Below are positions 1 through 7,378 of a DNA stretch of 20,781 nucleotides, in pieces. Under the pieces are notes generated by a model. It saw nothing but the letters and a program-made list of their open reading frames with translations. It was not told the DNA's origin and ran no database searches. Every line of letters starts with the position of its first letter. Position 1 is the stretch's first letter. The DNA is taken from assembly GCA_026193295.1 (NCBI GenBank), contig JAPHSB010000089.1, positions 1 to 20,781 of the forward strand, in the 5' to 3' direction. The translations under genes were made by a program, and so were the position numbers. The DNA comes from Lysobacterales bacterium. GTDB lineage: Bacteria > Pseudomonadota > Gammaproteobacteria > Xanthomonadales > SZUA-36.

Positions 1-1346
1 CCCTCGATCTCGTCCATCACCTGCCGGCCGGCCGGGGTCGGCGCCCGCAGCAGGAACAGGAACAGGCCGTGCAGTGCCAGCGTCAGCACCGCGTATGCGA
101 TCCAGATCGACGGACTGCCGTCGAGAAACACTGCCACTGCAGCCGCGGCGACCGACATCAGCACCGGTGGCGCAAGGTAGGCGCTGTTCAGGCGAAACAG
201 GCGACCGAGATGCTCTTTCTTCAAGGCCTTCTGCAGCGCGCCTCGGGCCGCCTGGAAGTCCTTGTAGTTCTCGTCGTCCAGTTCGATGCGGTCGCCGCTG
301 CGTGGCACCAGGGTGTCGAGCACGGCCTGCTCGCCGCGGGTCAGCGGCGCGGTGCCTTCGCCTGGCGTGCGCTGCAGCGAGAATTCGTCGTCCACCTCCT
401 CGATCTGCAACCGACCCTTGACCGCCAGGCTGATGATTGCCGCGGTGAAGGCGTTGCGCCCGAAGGACATGTCCCGCACATAGCGGCAGGCAGCCGGCGA
501 CAGCCCCTTCGGTGGCTCGAAGCGGGGGATGATGACGCCTCGTTCAGGGTCGCGGCCGACGCGGTTCCAGGCCCAAAGGTACCAGGCCAGCGCCGCCAGC
601 CAACCAGCCAGCAGCACGATGGCCGCGCCGTTGTCGGCCAGGAACCAGCGGGCTCTCTGCGCCGCGCCGGGTTCAGGGACCAGCCCTTTCGGCCAACCGA
701 CCGCTATGGTAAGGCCCTGTCGCGGCGGCAGCGGTGCGCTGGTCTCGATGCGCACCTGGTTGCCGGCCGTCACGGTCACGCGCGCAGCGGCGCCCATCGC
801 ACCGTACTCGCCGCTGTAAACGGCCGTTTGCAGCTGGTCGGAAGATACCTCGAAGGGCAGCGTTACGGTTACGACGCCACGGTCGATGGGAAACATCCAG
901 CCGGTTCCAATGGCGTTGAAATAGAGCTCGTCGTGATCGCCGAAAAAGCCCAGCTGCCGGTTGGTCGCGAACTGGAATTCGTACTCGTGAATCCCAGGCT
1001 CGAGCATGCGATCGGCGCTGCCGAAATAGACCCGCACGCCGTTGCTGCGCTGCTCGCTGTGCCAGGGCTCCGCCTGCCCGTCGCGCAGCACGGTAAGCGG
1101 ATCGAAAGCTGCCGTGACGTGGTTGCCCCAGCGGTCGCGGTAGCGGGTTGGAAAATCCCGGTAGATGCCGCGCCGGATGTCGCGCCCCTCGGCGCGCACG
1201 CGGATGGTCTCGGTGACGATCAGTTCGCCGGTTGCCTGGACCCGGATGTCGGAGCGGTAGTCGAGGATGCGTTCGTCCGCGGCCAGCGACAGCGGCAGCA
1301 GGCATGCCAACAGGGGCAGCAGCAAGCGGAGGCTGGCAGGCTTCAT
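1..1346 (-). CDS. DUF2207 family membrane protein (partial, C-terminus beyond window)
   Basis: I read this frame directly; 448 codons are present and the 3' end is cut by the window edge. The N-terminus is a signal peptide (MKPASLRLLLPLLACLLPLS, cleavage near residue 22). A soluble domain of about 200 residues follows, beginning ERILDYRSDIRVQATGEL and containing GIYRDFPTRYRDRWG, typical of DUF2207. A membrane segment lies near 241-261, then a cytoplasmic stretch with RDMSFGRNAFTAAIISLAVKG, then two more membrane segments near 392-408 and 414-433. The sequence ends in GRQVMDEIEG, where family members continue with a conserved C-terminal region. The molecular function of DUF2207 proteins is not established. 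The ATG overlaps the lemA stop as ATGA, so translation is probably coupled. LemA and DUF2207 genes are often neighbours in bacteria. Confidence 0.88.
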   Translation of the reverse strand, partial: MKPASLRLLLPLLACLLPLSLAADERILDYRSDIRVQATGELIVTETIRVRAEGRDIRRGIYRDFPTRYRDRWGNHVTAAFDPLTVLRDGQAEPWHSEQRSNGVRVYFGSADRMLEPGIHEYEFQFATNRQLGFFGDHDELYFNAIGTGWMFPIDRGVVTVTLPFEVSSDQLQTAVYSGEYGAMGAAARVTVTAGNQVRIETSAPLPPRQGLTIAVGWPKGLVPEPGAAQRARWFLADNGAAIVLLAGWLAALAWYLWAWNRVGRDPERGVIIPRFEPPKGLSPAACRYVRDMSFGRNAFTAAIISLAVKGRLQIEEVDDEFSLQRTPGEGTAPLTRGEQAVLDTLVPRSGDRIELDDENYKDFQAARGALQKALKKEHLGRLFRLNSAYLAPPVLMSVAAAAVAVFLDGSPSIWIAYAVLTLALHGLFLFLLRAPTPAGRQVMDEIE

Positions 1347-1897
1347 CCGCGGGCCAGCCCGACCACGGGCGCTGCGCGCTGGCTGGCCAGCTCGATTTCA
1401 AAAAACCCGGCCTGGCGGAAACCGAACAGACGGGCCACCAGCAGCGCGGGAAAACTCTCGACCAGGTTGTTGTTGTCACGCACGCTGCCGTTGTAGTAGC
1501 GGCGCGCGTACTGCAACTGTTCCTCGATCTCGACCAGGCTGTTGTGCAATTGCTGGAAGCCCTCGCTGGCTTTCAGGTCGGGGTAATCCTCGGCCAGCGC
1601 GAACAGCCGCCCGATGGAGCGTGACAGACCGGACTCCTCGTCTGCTCGCTGATCGAACGGCATCTCGGGATGTCCGCGCAAGTGGGTGACGCGCTCGAGC
1701 ACGCCCGATTCATGCTGCATGTAGCCCTTGACCGTGGCGACCAGGCCCGGCACCAGGTCGTAGCGGCGCTGCAGCTGGACGTCGATGCCGGCCCAGGCTT
1801 CCTTGACCTGGTTGCGCAGCTTGACGAAGCGATTGAAGGCCCAAACGGCCCAACCCAGCAGGCCCAGCAGCAGGAACAGAATGAGCCATTCCATCAT
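1343..1897 (-). CDS. lemA: LemA family protein
   Basis: The protein has 184 residues, close to the usual LemA length. It has one N-terminal membrane anchor (about residues 3-21, LILFLLLGLLGWAVWAF) followed by a helical domain. The family signature is clear near residues 40-60 (VQLQRRYDLVPGLVATVKGY), as is the later stretch LVEIEEQLQYARRYYNGSVR. LemA proteins have a short periplasmic or extracellular N-terminus and a cytoplasmic helical bundle; their biochemical role is poorly defined. The gene follows DUF2461 by four bases, and its stop overlaps the start of the DUF2207 gene (ATGA). Two adjacent ATG codons open the frame and either could be used. LemA with DUF2207 suggests an envelope-associated pair; this is inferred from context only. 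Confidence 0.93.
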   Translation of the reverse strand: MMEWLILFLLLGLLGWAVWAFNRFVKLRNQVKEAWAGIDVQLQRRYDLVPGLVATVKGYMQHESGVLERVTHLRGHPEMPFDQRADEESGLSRSIGRLFALAEDYPDLKASEGFQQLHNSLVEIEEQLQYARRYYNGSVRDNNNLVESFPALLVARLFGFRQAGFFEIELASQRAAPVVGLARG

Positions 1898-1901
1898 GCC
1901 A

Positions 1902-2594
1902 CTAGAATGCCAGGCCCAGCGCGTCGCAGACGAAGCGGTTGAGCGGCGCGGCGCGGCGGAACGCGTCGGTGACCTGCCCGATGAAGGCGGGTTTCAGCGC
2001 GTCGCGTGCGTCGGCGTTCGCCATCACGTAGAAACTCTTGCGCTTGAGGTCGTCGATGTGCGGGTGCGCGGGATCGAAGCCGCGCGGCGGCCGCTTCAGA
2101 GCGTCACCCTGGATACCGCCGATTTCCTGCACCTTGGCGGCGTTGGAAATGCGCGACCAGGCCCGCGCGTTGTCGACGATGGCGTCGCGGATCCGGCCCA
2201 GCTGCGGGTTGGGCGGCAGCCATACGCCGCCGCCGAAAAACAGGCCGTCCGCGGCGAGATGGACGTAAAAGCCGGGTGCGTGGGCGTCTTTACCGGCCTC
2301 GTGCCGGAACTGGACGCCGGCGTGGGTCTTGTAAGGCGACTTGTCTTTCGAGAACCGCGTATCGCGATAAATGCGGAACATCGAGCCGCCGTGCGGCCGC
2401 GGATCGGCCGTGTAATGCGGTGAGATTTTTCGCAGCCGCGGCGCCACGCAGACGATGAACTCGCTGATCGGGTTGATCACCGATTCGTAGTAGCGGTCCT
2501 TGTTGGCATTGAACCAGGCCCGCTCATTGTTGACCGACAACTCTTCGAAAAACCGGAAAAAATCCGGGGGAAACCCCTGGAACGAGCTCGCCAT
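1902..2594 (-). CDS. DUF2461 (TIGR02453) domain protein
   Basis: The protein has 230 residues starting MASSFQGFPPDFFRFFEEL, which is where family members begin. An in-frame upstream extension to 2738 runs through the lipoprotein gene and is not used. The diagnostic block FRIYRDTRFSKDKSPYKTH lies at residues 73-91, followed by GFYVHLAADGLFFGGGVW. No signal peptide or membrane segment is visible, so it is probably cytoplasmic. The family function is unknown. The start codon shares one base with the stop of the upstream lipoprotein gene (TGATG), and no good ribosome binding site precedes it, which favours translational coupling. The link to its envelope neighbours is not explained by known biology. 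Confidence 0.9.
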   Translation of the reverse strand: MASSFQGFPPDFFRFFEELSVNNERAWFNANKDRYYESVINPISEFIVCVAPRLRKISPHYTADPRPHGGSMFRIYRDTRFSKDKSPYKTHAGVQFRHEAGKDAHAPGFYVHLAADGLFFGGGVWLPPNPQLGRIRDAIVDNARAWSRISNAAKVQEIGGIQGDALKRPPRGFDPAHPHIDDLKRKSFYVMANADARDALKPAFIGQVTDAFRRAAPLNRFVCDALGLAF

Positions 2595-3223
2595 CAGGGG
2601 GTTTTTTGTTTGAACTCGCTGGATGGCGATCCGGTGCGTGGCGTCATGACCGACGGGTCGGGCAACAGTGTGCGCGTGCGGCCGTAGCTGCGGCTGTGCA
2701 TCGGGTACGGACGGCCATAGTACGGGTAGTAACCCCAATAGGGCCCACCCCAGTAGTAGGGATTGTAAAACGGATCATAAGGGTGATCGATCACCATGAC
2801 TTGCTCGCGCACCTCCCACAACACCAACTCGTCCACGTCGAGCACCGGGTAGCGGTAATTGAAATCATCAATCTCGCGCTCCTCGATGTTGCGGATGCGG
2901 CCGGTCAGGGTGACTTCGCGGCCACGGGCGAAGACTTCGGGATCATAAAAGCCGGGTTTGCATGCCATGAAGCGGCCCGCGGTCTGGTCGGTCAACTCCG
3001 GGCGCAGGTACTTGTCCAGACTGCGTGACAACACCTCGAAACAGGTGGTGTTCTCTTCGTTCCGGGCATCGATGATGGTGCCGCCCCAGCGGACCGAACT
3101 GCCGAACACGGAAGGCTCGACCCGGGCCGGTGAAACGCTGGCGTAGCTGCCCTGGATCTGTTCGGGGATGGTGGTGCACGCGGAGAGAGCCAATACCGCG
3201 ATCGTCGTTATCCATATACGCAT
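2594..3223 (-). CDS. Slp family outer-membrane lipoprotein
   Basis: This 209-residue protein begins MRIWITTIAVLALSAC, with a lipobox (LSAC, Cys16), so it is predicted to be a lipoprotein. A longer in-frame start at 3286 would place extra residues before the signal peptide and was rejected. The body resembles the Slp (starvation lipoprotein) family: an early VRWGGTIIDARNEENTT block, a middle segment with a YLRPEL..GRFMACKPGFYDP pattern, and GREVTLTGRI. Slp proteins are outer-membrane lipoproteins of unclear function induced by starvation or acid in Escherichia coli. The C-terminal part (about residues 147-174) is unusually rich in Tyr, Pro, Gly and Trp. The gene sits between tgpA and the DUF2461 gene. 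A 69-bp gap precedes it, with no convincing promoter. Confidence 0.85.
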   Translation of the reverse strand: MRIWITTIAVLALSACTTIPEQIQGSYASVSPARVEPSVFGSSVRWGGTIIDARNEENTTCFEVLSRSLDKYLRPELTDQTAGRFMACKPGFYDPEVFARGREVTLTGRIRNIEEREIDDFNYRYPVLDVDELVLWEVREQVMVIDHPYDPFYNPYYWGGPYWGYYPYYGRPYPMHSRSYGRTRTLLPDPSVMTPRTGSPSSEFKQKTP

Positions 3224-3292
3224 GACTGCCTGCCTGAAAGTGATTCCCTGGTTGCACATGGTTGGACCGCAAACCGCTAAAAACATTCTACA

Positions 3293-5272
3293 TCAAGAGG
3301 ACTTCCTTGGTGGGTGAAATGCGCTGATCGCTTCCTGCAATTCGGGGAGGGGCGCGGGTCCCGGGGCATAGCGGCAACGCGTGTAGAGCCCGGCGATCCG
3401 ATGGATCGCGGGAGCACTTCCGGGCAGCACCGCCGCGGCGGCCCCGGCCAGTTCGATCGCCCCACTGGATGGCAGCGAGGCAAAACCGGCTCGCTCCAGC
3501 CTGCGTAGAAAACGGCGCCAGGCTTTTTGCACGGGATCCAGGCGGCTGGGGCCCCGGATGCGCAAGACGATGGGGAACAGGATCGCCCCAAAGGCGGCGA
3601 TGGCCAGGAACAGGACTGAAACCAGCATGGCCGGCGTCGCCTGGTCGAGGCCAAGCGGGGCAAACAGGCGCGCCTGTTGCCGGGCGCCATACTCGATGAC
3701 CCAGTCGTTCCAGCGCTGTTGCACGATATCGACGGAATTGCGCGCCTGGCGCAGCCAGGGGTAATCAATCAGGTGCCGCGGCGCGGACAGGGCGCCGAGC
3801 GAGCCTTGCCGTATCCGCAGGGGTGACACCGCGGCCGTCGGGTCGACCCGTGTCCAGCCCTGTCCCGGCAGCCAGACCTCGGCCCAGGCATGGGCATCGG
3901 ACTGGCGCACCAGGTAGTAATCGCCCATCTCGTTGTACCAACCGCCCATGTAACCGGTGACGATGCGGGCAGGTATGCCGGCCATGCGCATCATCACCGC
4001 GAAGGCGGAGGCATAGTGTTCACAGAAGCCGGTGCGGGTCTCGAACAGGAACTCGTCAACCGCATCGCGCCCCAGCAGAGGTGAATCCAGCGAGTAGTGA
4101 AAAGGCTGCTGATTGAAGTGGTTCAGCACGCGCCGGACGAAGGCTTCGTCATCCCCCGTTTCGCGGCGCCATTCCTCGACCAGCCGCCGCGTGCGCGGGT
4201 TGGAGCTTTCCGGAATCTCGAGCGCCTGGGCACGCAGGGTTGCCGGCAACTCCGGCGAGTCGACAAAGTCAGGGTTCGACACCACCGAGTACTGCAGCAA
4301 CTGGATCACCGGTTCACGGCGGATCAATTGGAAGTCCAGGCTGAGCCGAGCGTCCGGAGGCGTGGTGACGGGGTAATCGAGCGCGAACAGCCATTTGCGT
4401 TCGTTCGGCTCCATCTGGACGGTATAGGACCAGGGTGATCCCTGCAGCGAGGGTTGGCCGCTCGCCGGGACGTTCGAACCGTAGAAACTCCCTTTCCAGG
4501 TTTTGCCGTCAAACCGCCAGAACACAGGCCCTCGCCAGTACAGTTCACCGGCCGGCGGTACGGCTTCTTCGAAGGTCGCCCTGAAGGCGGGGCTGTCGTC
4601 CATGAACAACTGCTGGATGCTGCCCGGCGACATCGAGTCGGACAGGCCGCTCTTGGAGTCCAGCGTGGAGTCGGGGATACCCCACAGGGGGCTGGACAGG
4701 CGCGGAAACAGCAGGAAAAAGGCAAGACCGACCGGTACCGCGACAACGAGCAGCTTGAACCCGAATCCCAGCTCCGAGAACAACGAAGCCTGGACCGCCG
4801 GCGCGTTGCCCGCGGCGTGCGACCAGGCTTCGTTGCGCTGCAGGCGGGTGAGCGCCACCAATGCCACGATGATCGTGGCGGCGCCATAGGCAGGCATCAA
4901 TACACCCTGGCCAAAAAGAAACTGCGTTGCGCACAGGAACAGGCTGAAGGAAACGACCAGCCGGGCGTCCCTGATCCGGTATCCCTCGATCAGTTTGAGC
5001 GCCAGCATCAGCGCCAGCAGGCTCACCGCCGAGCGCCGCCCGGCGAGGTCGCCATAGGAATAGAACAGCACAACCAGCGCCAGCGCGGTCATGACATGCC
5101 GGACCAGGGCCGGCAATGATTTCCATCCGCGCAACTCGGCGCCGACTCGCCACAGCAGCGGCAGCAGGGCCATTACCGTGACCGCCAACGGCATGCGCAC
5201 AAGCTGGGGCGACATCGCCAGGGCCAGCGTGGCAATGACCCACAGCATGGTGATGCGGCCCGGGTCAACCAC
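3293..5272 (-). CDS. tgpA: TgpA-type membrane transglutaminase (DUF3488 / transglutaminase-like / DUF4129)
   Basis: This 659-residue protein has the full TgpA layout. About six membrane segments (residues 10-190) form the DUF3488 region. A periplasmic transglutaminase-like domain follows, then a further membrane segment (about 548-571) and a cytoplasmic DUF4129 tail. The catalytic triad is visible: Cys417 in TGFCEHYASAF, His461 in SDAHAWAEVW and Asp477 in TRVDPTAA. The 44- and 16-residue spacings are those expected for the family. In Pseudomonas aeruginosa TgpA is essential and acts in the periplasm on an incompletely defined substrate. Its start overlaps the end of the DUF58 gene by eight bases. 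A second Met (residue 9) is possible, but it would remove residues seen in homologues. moxR-DUF58-tgpA is a known conserved trio. Confidence 0.95.
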   Translation of the reverse strand: MVDPGRITMLWVIATLALAMSPQLVRMPLAVTVMALLPLLWRVGAELRGWKSLPALVRHVMTALALVVLFYSYGDLAGRRSAVSLLALMLALKLIEGYRIRDARLVVSFSLFLCATQFLFGQGVLMPAYGAATIIVALVALTRLQRNEAWSHAAGNAPAVQASLFSELGFGFKLLVVAVPVGLAFFLLFPRLSSPLWGIPDSTLDSKSGLSDSMSPGSIQQLFMDDSPAFRATFEEAVPPAGELYWRGPVFWRFDGKTWKGSFYGSNVPASGQPSLQGSPWSYTVQMEPNERKWLFALDYPVTTPPDARLSLDFQLIRREPVIQLLQYSVVSNPDFVDSPELPATLRAQALEIPESSNPRTRRLVEEWRRETGDDEAFVRRVLNHFNQQPFHYSLDSPLLGRDAVDEFLFETRTGFCEHYASAFAVMMRMAGIPARIVTGYMGGWYNEMGDYYLVRQSDAHAWAEVWLPGQGWTRVDPTAAVSPLRIRQGSLGALSAPRHLIDYPWLRQARNSVDIVQQRWNDWVIEYGARQQARLFAPLGLDQATPAMLVSVLFLAIAAFGAILFPIVLRIRGPSRLDPVQKAWRRFLRRLERAGFASLPSSGAIELAGAAAAVLPGSAPAIHRIAGLYTRCRYAPGPAPLPELQEAISAFHPPRKSS

Positions 5273-6245
5273 GGTACAGGGCCAGGATTTCGAGACAGGA
5301 GTTCCGGTGCCGTTCGCCCAGGCTGGCGGGCAGGGCGGCCCCGGGGAGTTCGAGGCCGTAGGGGAGTTGCCGGCGTTCAGCCCGCAGTACCCATGCAGCG
5401 AGAATCGACAGTTTCTGCTCGGGGTCCCCGCTACCCATCAGGTACCAGTTGAGCTCACAGGTTTCATCGCGTGGCGCCTCCATTTCCCGCGAGTACAGCT
5501 TCTGGTGGCGGGCGCTGCTGCGCCAGGCGATACGGCGCAGGGGATCGCCCGGCCGGTATTCGCGCAGTCCGTGAAAGTGCTCGCCTTCGCCCTTATTGAC
5601 CGCGCCCTGGTCGCCGCGGCCCGACATCGGGAGGGGCGGTGGATTGGGTACGGGCTGCGGATAAACGAGGCAGCGCGCGGTGGGTATGACGACGGTCCAG
5701 GCGCGAAACAGGCCCAACGGGAAGCGGGTTTCGACGCGGAACGGGTCCATGCCGAGCCAGCCGCGTTTCGGCGCGTCCTGTTCGATGCTCAGATGGCGCG
5801 TGTTTTGGGGTTGGATATCGACGCTGTCGCGCGCTGCCGGGCTGGTCGCCTCGATCGCGAAGCGCCAGCGATCTTCGGGGTTCCTGAGGAATACGCGGAA
5901 CTCGGCCCGTTCGCCGGCGAATACCGGCCCGGCGACGATTCCGCTGATCTCGATACCCACCAGGTTGCGGTAGGCCAGCAGCGTGGTCAGCATCGCGATC
6001 GATCCGAGCAGGAACACGAGCAACAGGGTCATGTTGTTGTTGAAGTTCAACCCGGCGACTGCCATCAGGCCGAGCAAAACGCCAAACCAGGCGCCGAATT
6101 TGGTGGGCATCACGTAGATGTGGCGGTATTCGAGGACGAACGGCAGATCAGCCGGGCCGCGAATGCGCCTGACGCGATCCAGCAGCCAGCGATCGAAGCG
6201 GGGCCCCATGGCGAGGCGTTCGCTGGCGGCTGTGAAGGTGTTCAT
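5265..6245 (-). CDS. DUF58 domain membrane protein
   Basis: The protein has 326 residues. Two adjacent membrane segments (about 52-66 and 72-91) follow a basic N-terminal region, and a large soluble domain comes after. The DUF58 signature GLREYRPGDPLRRIAWRSSA lies at residues 227-246. DUF58 proteins are fused or linked to von Willebrand A-like folds and usually sit beside MoxR ATPases, which are thought to act on them as chaperones. The start is preceded by a purine-rich GGGAGGGAG sequence on the minus strand, a good ribosome binding site. The gene follows moxR by 24 bp and overlaps tgpA by eight bases, so the three are almost certainly co-transcribed. Confidence 0.94.
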   Translation of the reverse strand: MNTFTAASERLAMGPRFDRWLLDRVRRIRGPADLPFVLEYRHIYVMPTKFGAWFGVLLGLMAVAGLNFNNNMTLLLVFLLGSIAMLTTLLAYRNLVGIEISGIVAGPVFAGERAEFRVFLRNPEDRWRFAIEATSPAARDSVDIQPQNTRHLSIEQDAPKRGWLGMDPFRVETRFPLGLFRAWTVVIPTARCLVYPQPVPNPPPLPMSGRGDQGAVNKGEGEHFHGLREYRPGDPLRRIAWRSSARHQKLYSREMEAPRDETCELNWYLMGSGDPEQKLSILAAWVLRAERRQLPYGLELPGAALPASLGERHRNSCLEILALYRG

Positions 6246-6269
6246 CGGCTCCCTCCCTGGACTACCTGC

Positions 6270-7226
6270 TCAGGGGATGGGTACCTGGTCCAGCAACTCG
6301 CGGATTTGCTCCTCCGGGGAGTGGCTGAACCCGGAGGACGGATTGAGCCGGTGCCTGGCCAGGCCAGGAAAGATGGTCTTGACGTCTTCCGGAGTTACAA
6401 AGTCCCGCTCTTCCAGGAAGGCGTGCGCACGGCTGGCGCGCAGCAGGGCCAAACCGGCGCGCGGCGACAGGCCCGTCTCGAACCAGCGCTCATCGCGCGT
6501 CTCCAGCAACAGGGCCTGGATGTAGTCGAGCAGGTTGTCGCTCACGTGAATGCTCTCGCAGTCCTTCTGCAAGGCTTCCACGTCCTCGGGTGACAGCAGG
6601 GTGGTGGTGCGGCTGAGCATATGCGAGCGGTCTTCGGTGGTCAGCAGTTCCCGCTCCGCGGCCGGGCCGGGGTAGCCCAGGGAAAAACTGAGCAGGAACC
6701 GGTCGAGCTGGGAATCCGGCAGGGGAAAGGTGCCCACCAGATCGAGCGGGTTCTGGGTGGCCATTACGAAAAACGGGCTGGGCAGTATGTGCGTTTGATT
6801 CTCGATCGTGACCTGGCCTTCGGCCATGCCCTCGAGCAGGGCGCTCTGGGTCTTGGGCGTGGCGCGGTTGACCTCGTCGACCAGGATCACGCGGCTGAAA
6901 ATGGGGCCCGGATGGAACTCGAACGCATCTTTCTCGCGCTTGTAGATGGAAACGCCGAGGATGTCGGCGGGCAGCAGGTCGCTGGTGAACTGAATGCGCT
7001 GGTAATCCGAGCCGATCACCCGGGCCACCGCGTGCGCCAGCGTGGTCTTGCCGACGCCCGGCACGTCTTCGATCAGCAGGTGGCCGCGCGCCAGCAGACA
7101 GCAAAACGCCAGCCGGACCTGCAGGTCCTTGCCGAGCAGGATCTGGTTGACCGCCTGTTGCGCCTCCAGCAGGCGCGTGTGCCGGTCTCCGGTGCTGTTT
7201 TTTGTCGAAATGACCGTGCTGTTCAT
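6270..7226 (-). CDS. MoxR family AAA+ ATPase
   Basis: This 318-residue ATPase is of normal MoxR length. Walker A is GVGKT (residues 57-61, in EDVPGVGKTTLA) and Walker B is VILVDEVNRA (113-122). Sensor 1 lies in VMATQNP (about 154-160), and a sensor-2-like region SPRAGLALLRASRAHA is near the C-terminus. MoxR ATPases act as chaperones for insertion of cofactors or assembly of von Willebrand A-type partners; here the likely partner is the adjacent DUF58 protein. It is the first gene of the minus-strand cluster. An extended -10 sequence lies about 50 bp upstream. A purine-rich GGTAAGGGA just before the ATG could be the ribosome binding site, although it is close to the start. Confidence 0.95.
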   Translation of the reverse strand: MNSTVISTKNSTGDRHTRLLEAQQAVNQILLGKDLQVRLAFCCLLARGHLLIEDVPGVGKTTLAHAVARVIGSDYQRIQFTSDLLPADILGVSIYKREKDAFEFHPGPIFSRVILVDEVNRATPKTQSALLEGMAEGQVTIENQTHILPSPFFVMATQNPLDLVGTFPLPDSQLDRFLLSFSLGYPGPAAERELLTTEDRSHMLSRTTTLLSPEDVEALQKDCESIHVSDNLLDYIQALLLETRDERWFETGLSPRAGLALLRASRAHAFLEERDFVTPEDVKTIFPGLARHRLNPSSGFSHSPEEQIRELLDQVPIP

Positions 7227-7274
7227 AGTCCCTTACCCAGCAGTCCGCGGCTGTCGCTCCCCGCTTGGCGCCAA

Positions 7275-7283
7275 AGTATAACA
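7275..7283 (-). promoter_or_regulatory. Candidate extended -10 promoter for the moxR cluster
   Basis: Read on the minus strand, the sequence is TGTTATACT: a TGn extension directly before TATACT (five of six matches to TATAAT). The hexamer 17 bp further upstream (GAATCA) is a poor -35, which an extended -10 could offset. Transcription would begin about 40 bases before the moxR start codon. This is a motif reading only. Confidence 0.4.
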
Positions 7284-7305
7284 TCCATCGAGCGTCCTGA
7301 TTCGC

Positions 7306-7318
7306 ACGATTCGATCGT
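7306..7318. promoter_or_regulatory. Short dyad in the moxR/patatin divergent region
   Basis: The sequence ACGAT-TCG-ATCGT is a perfect inverted repeat with a 3-base centre. It lies just upstream of the candidate moxR promoter and about 60 bp before the patatin gene, where an operator could act on both. Dyads this short also occur by chance, and no known regulator site is recognised. Confidence 0.2.
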
Positions 7319-7365
7319 CGGCGGCACGCGCTCGCGGGCTCCCTGCAGATCGAACGGAATGCAGG

Positions 7366-7371
7366 TATATT
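7366..7371 (+). promoter_or_regulatory. Possible -10 element directly before the patatin start
   Basis: TATATT (five of six matches to TATAAT) ends seven bases before the ATG, so transcription from it would start at or next to the start codon. The hexamer at the expected -35 position (CTGCAG) is poor, so support is weak. Confidence 0.25.
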
Positions 7372-7378
7372 CAACGCC

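Noticed and set aside
673..1479. 268-codon minus-strand frame
   Set aside because: It is a shifted-frame shadow of the DUF2207 gene and spans the lemA junction; the correct frame gives a signal peptide and DUF2207 blocks.
69..1496. 475-codon plus-strand open frame
   Set aside because: It lies opposite the DUF2207 and lemA genes, whose translations are recognisable. Its own translation is Arg/Gln/Ala-rich with no known motif, as expected for an antisense frame in GC-rich DNA.
2595..2738. Upstream extension of the DUF2461 protein to an ATG at 2738
   Set aside because: It would overlap 145 bp of the lipoprotein gene and adds residues unlike the family; MASSFQGFPPDFF at 2594 is the natural start.
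5091..6593. 500-codon plus-strand open frame
   Set aside because: It is antisense to the end of moxR, all of the DUF58 gene and the start of tgpA. Those three have clear motifs; this frame has none.
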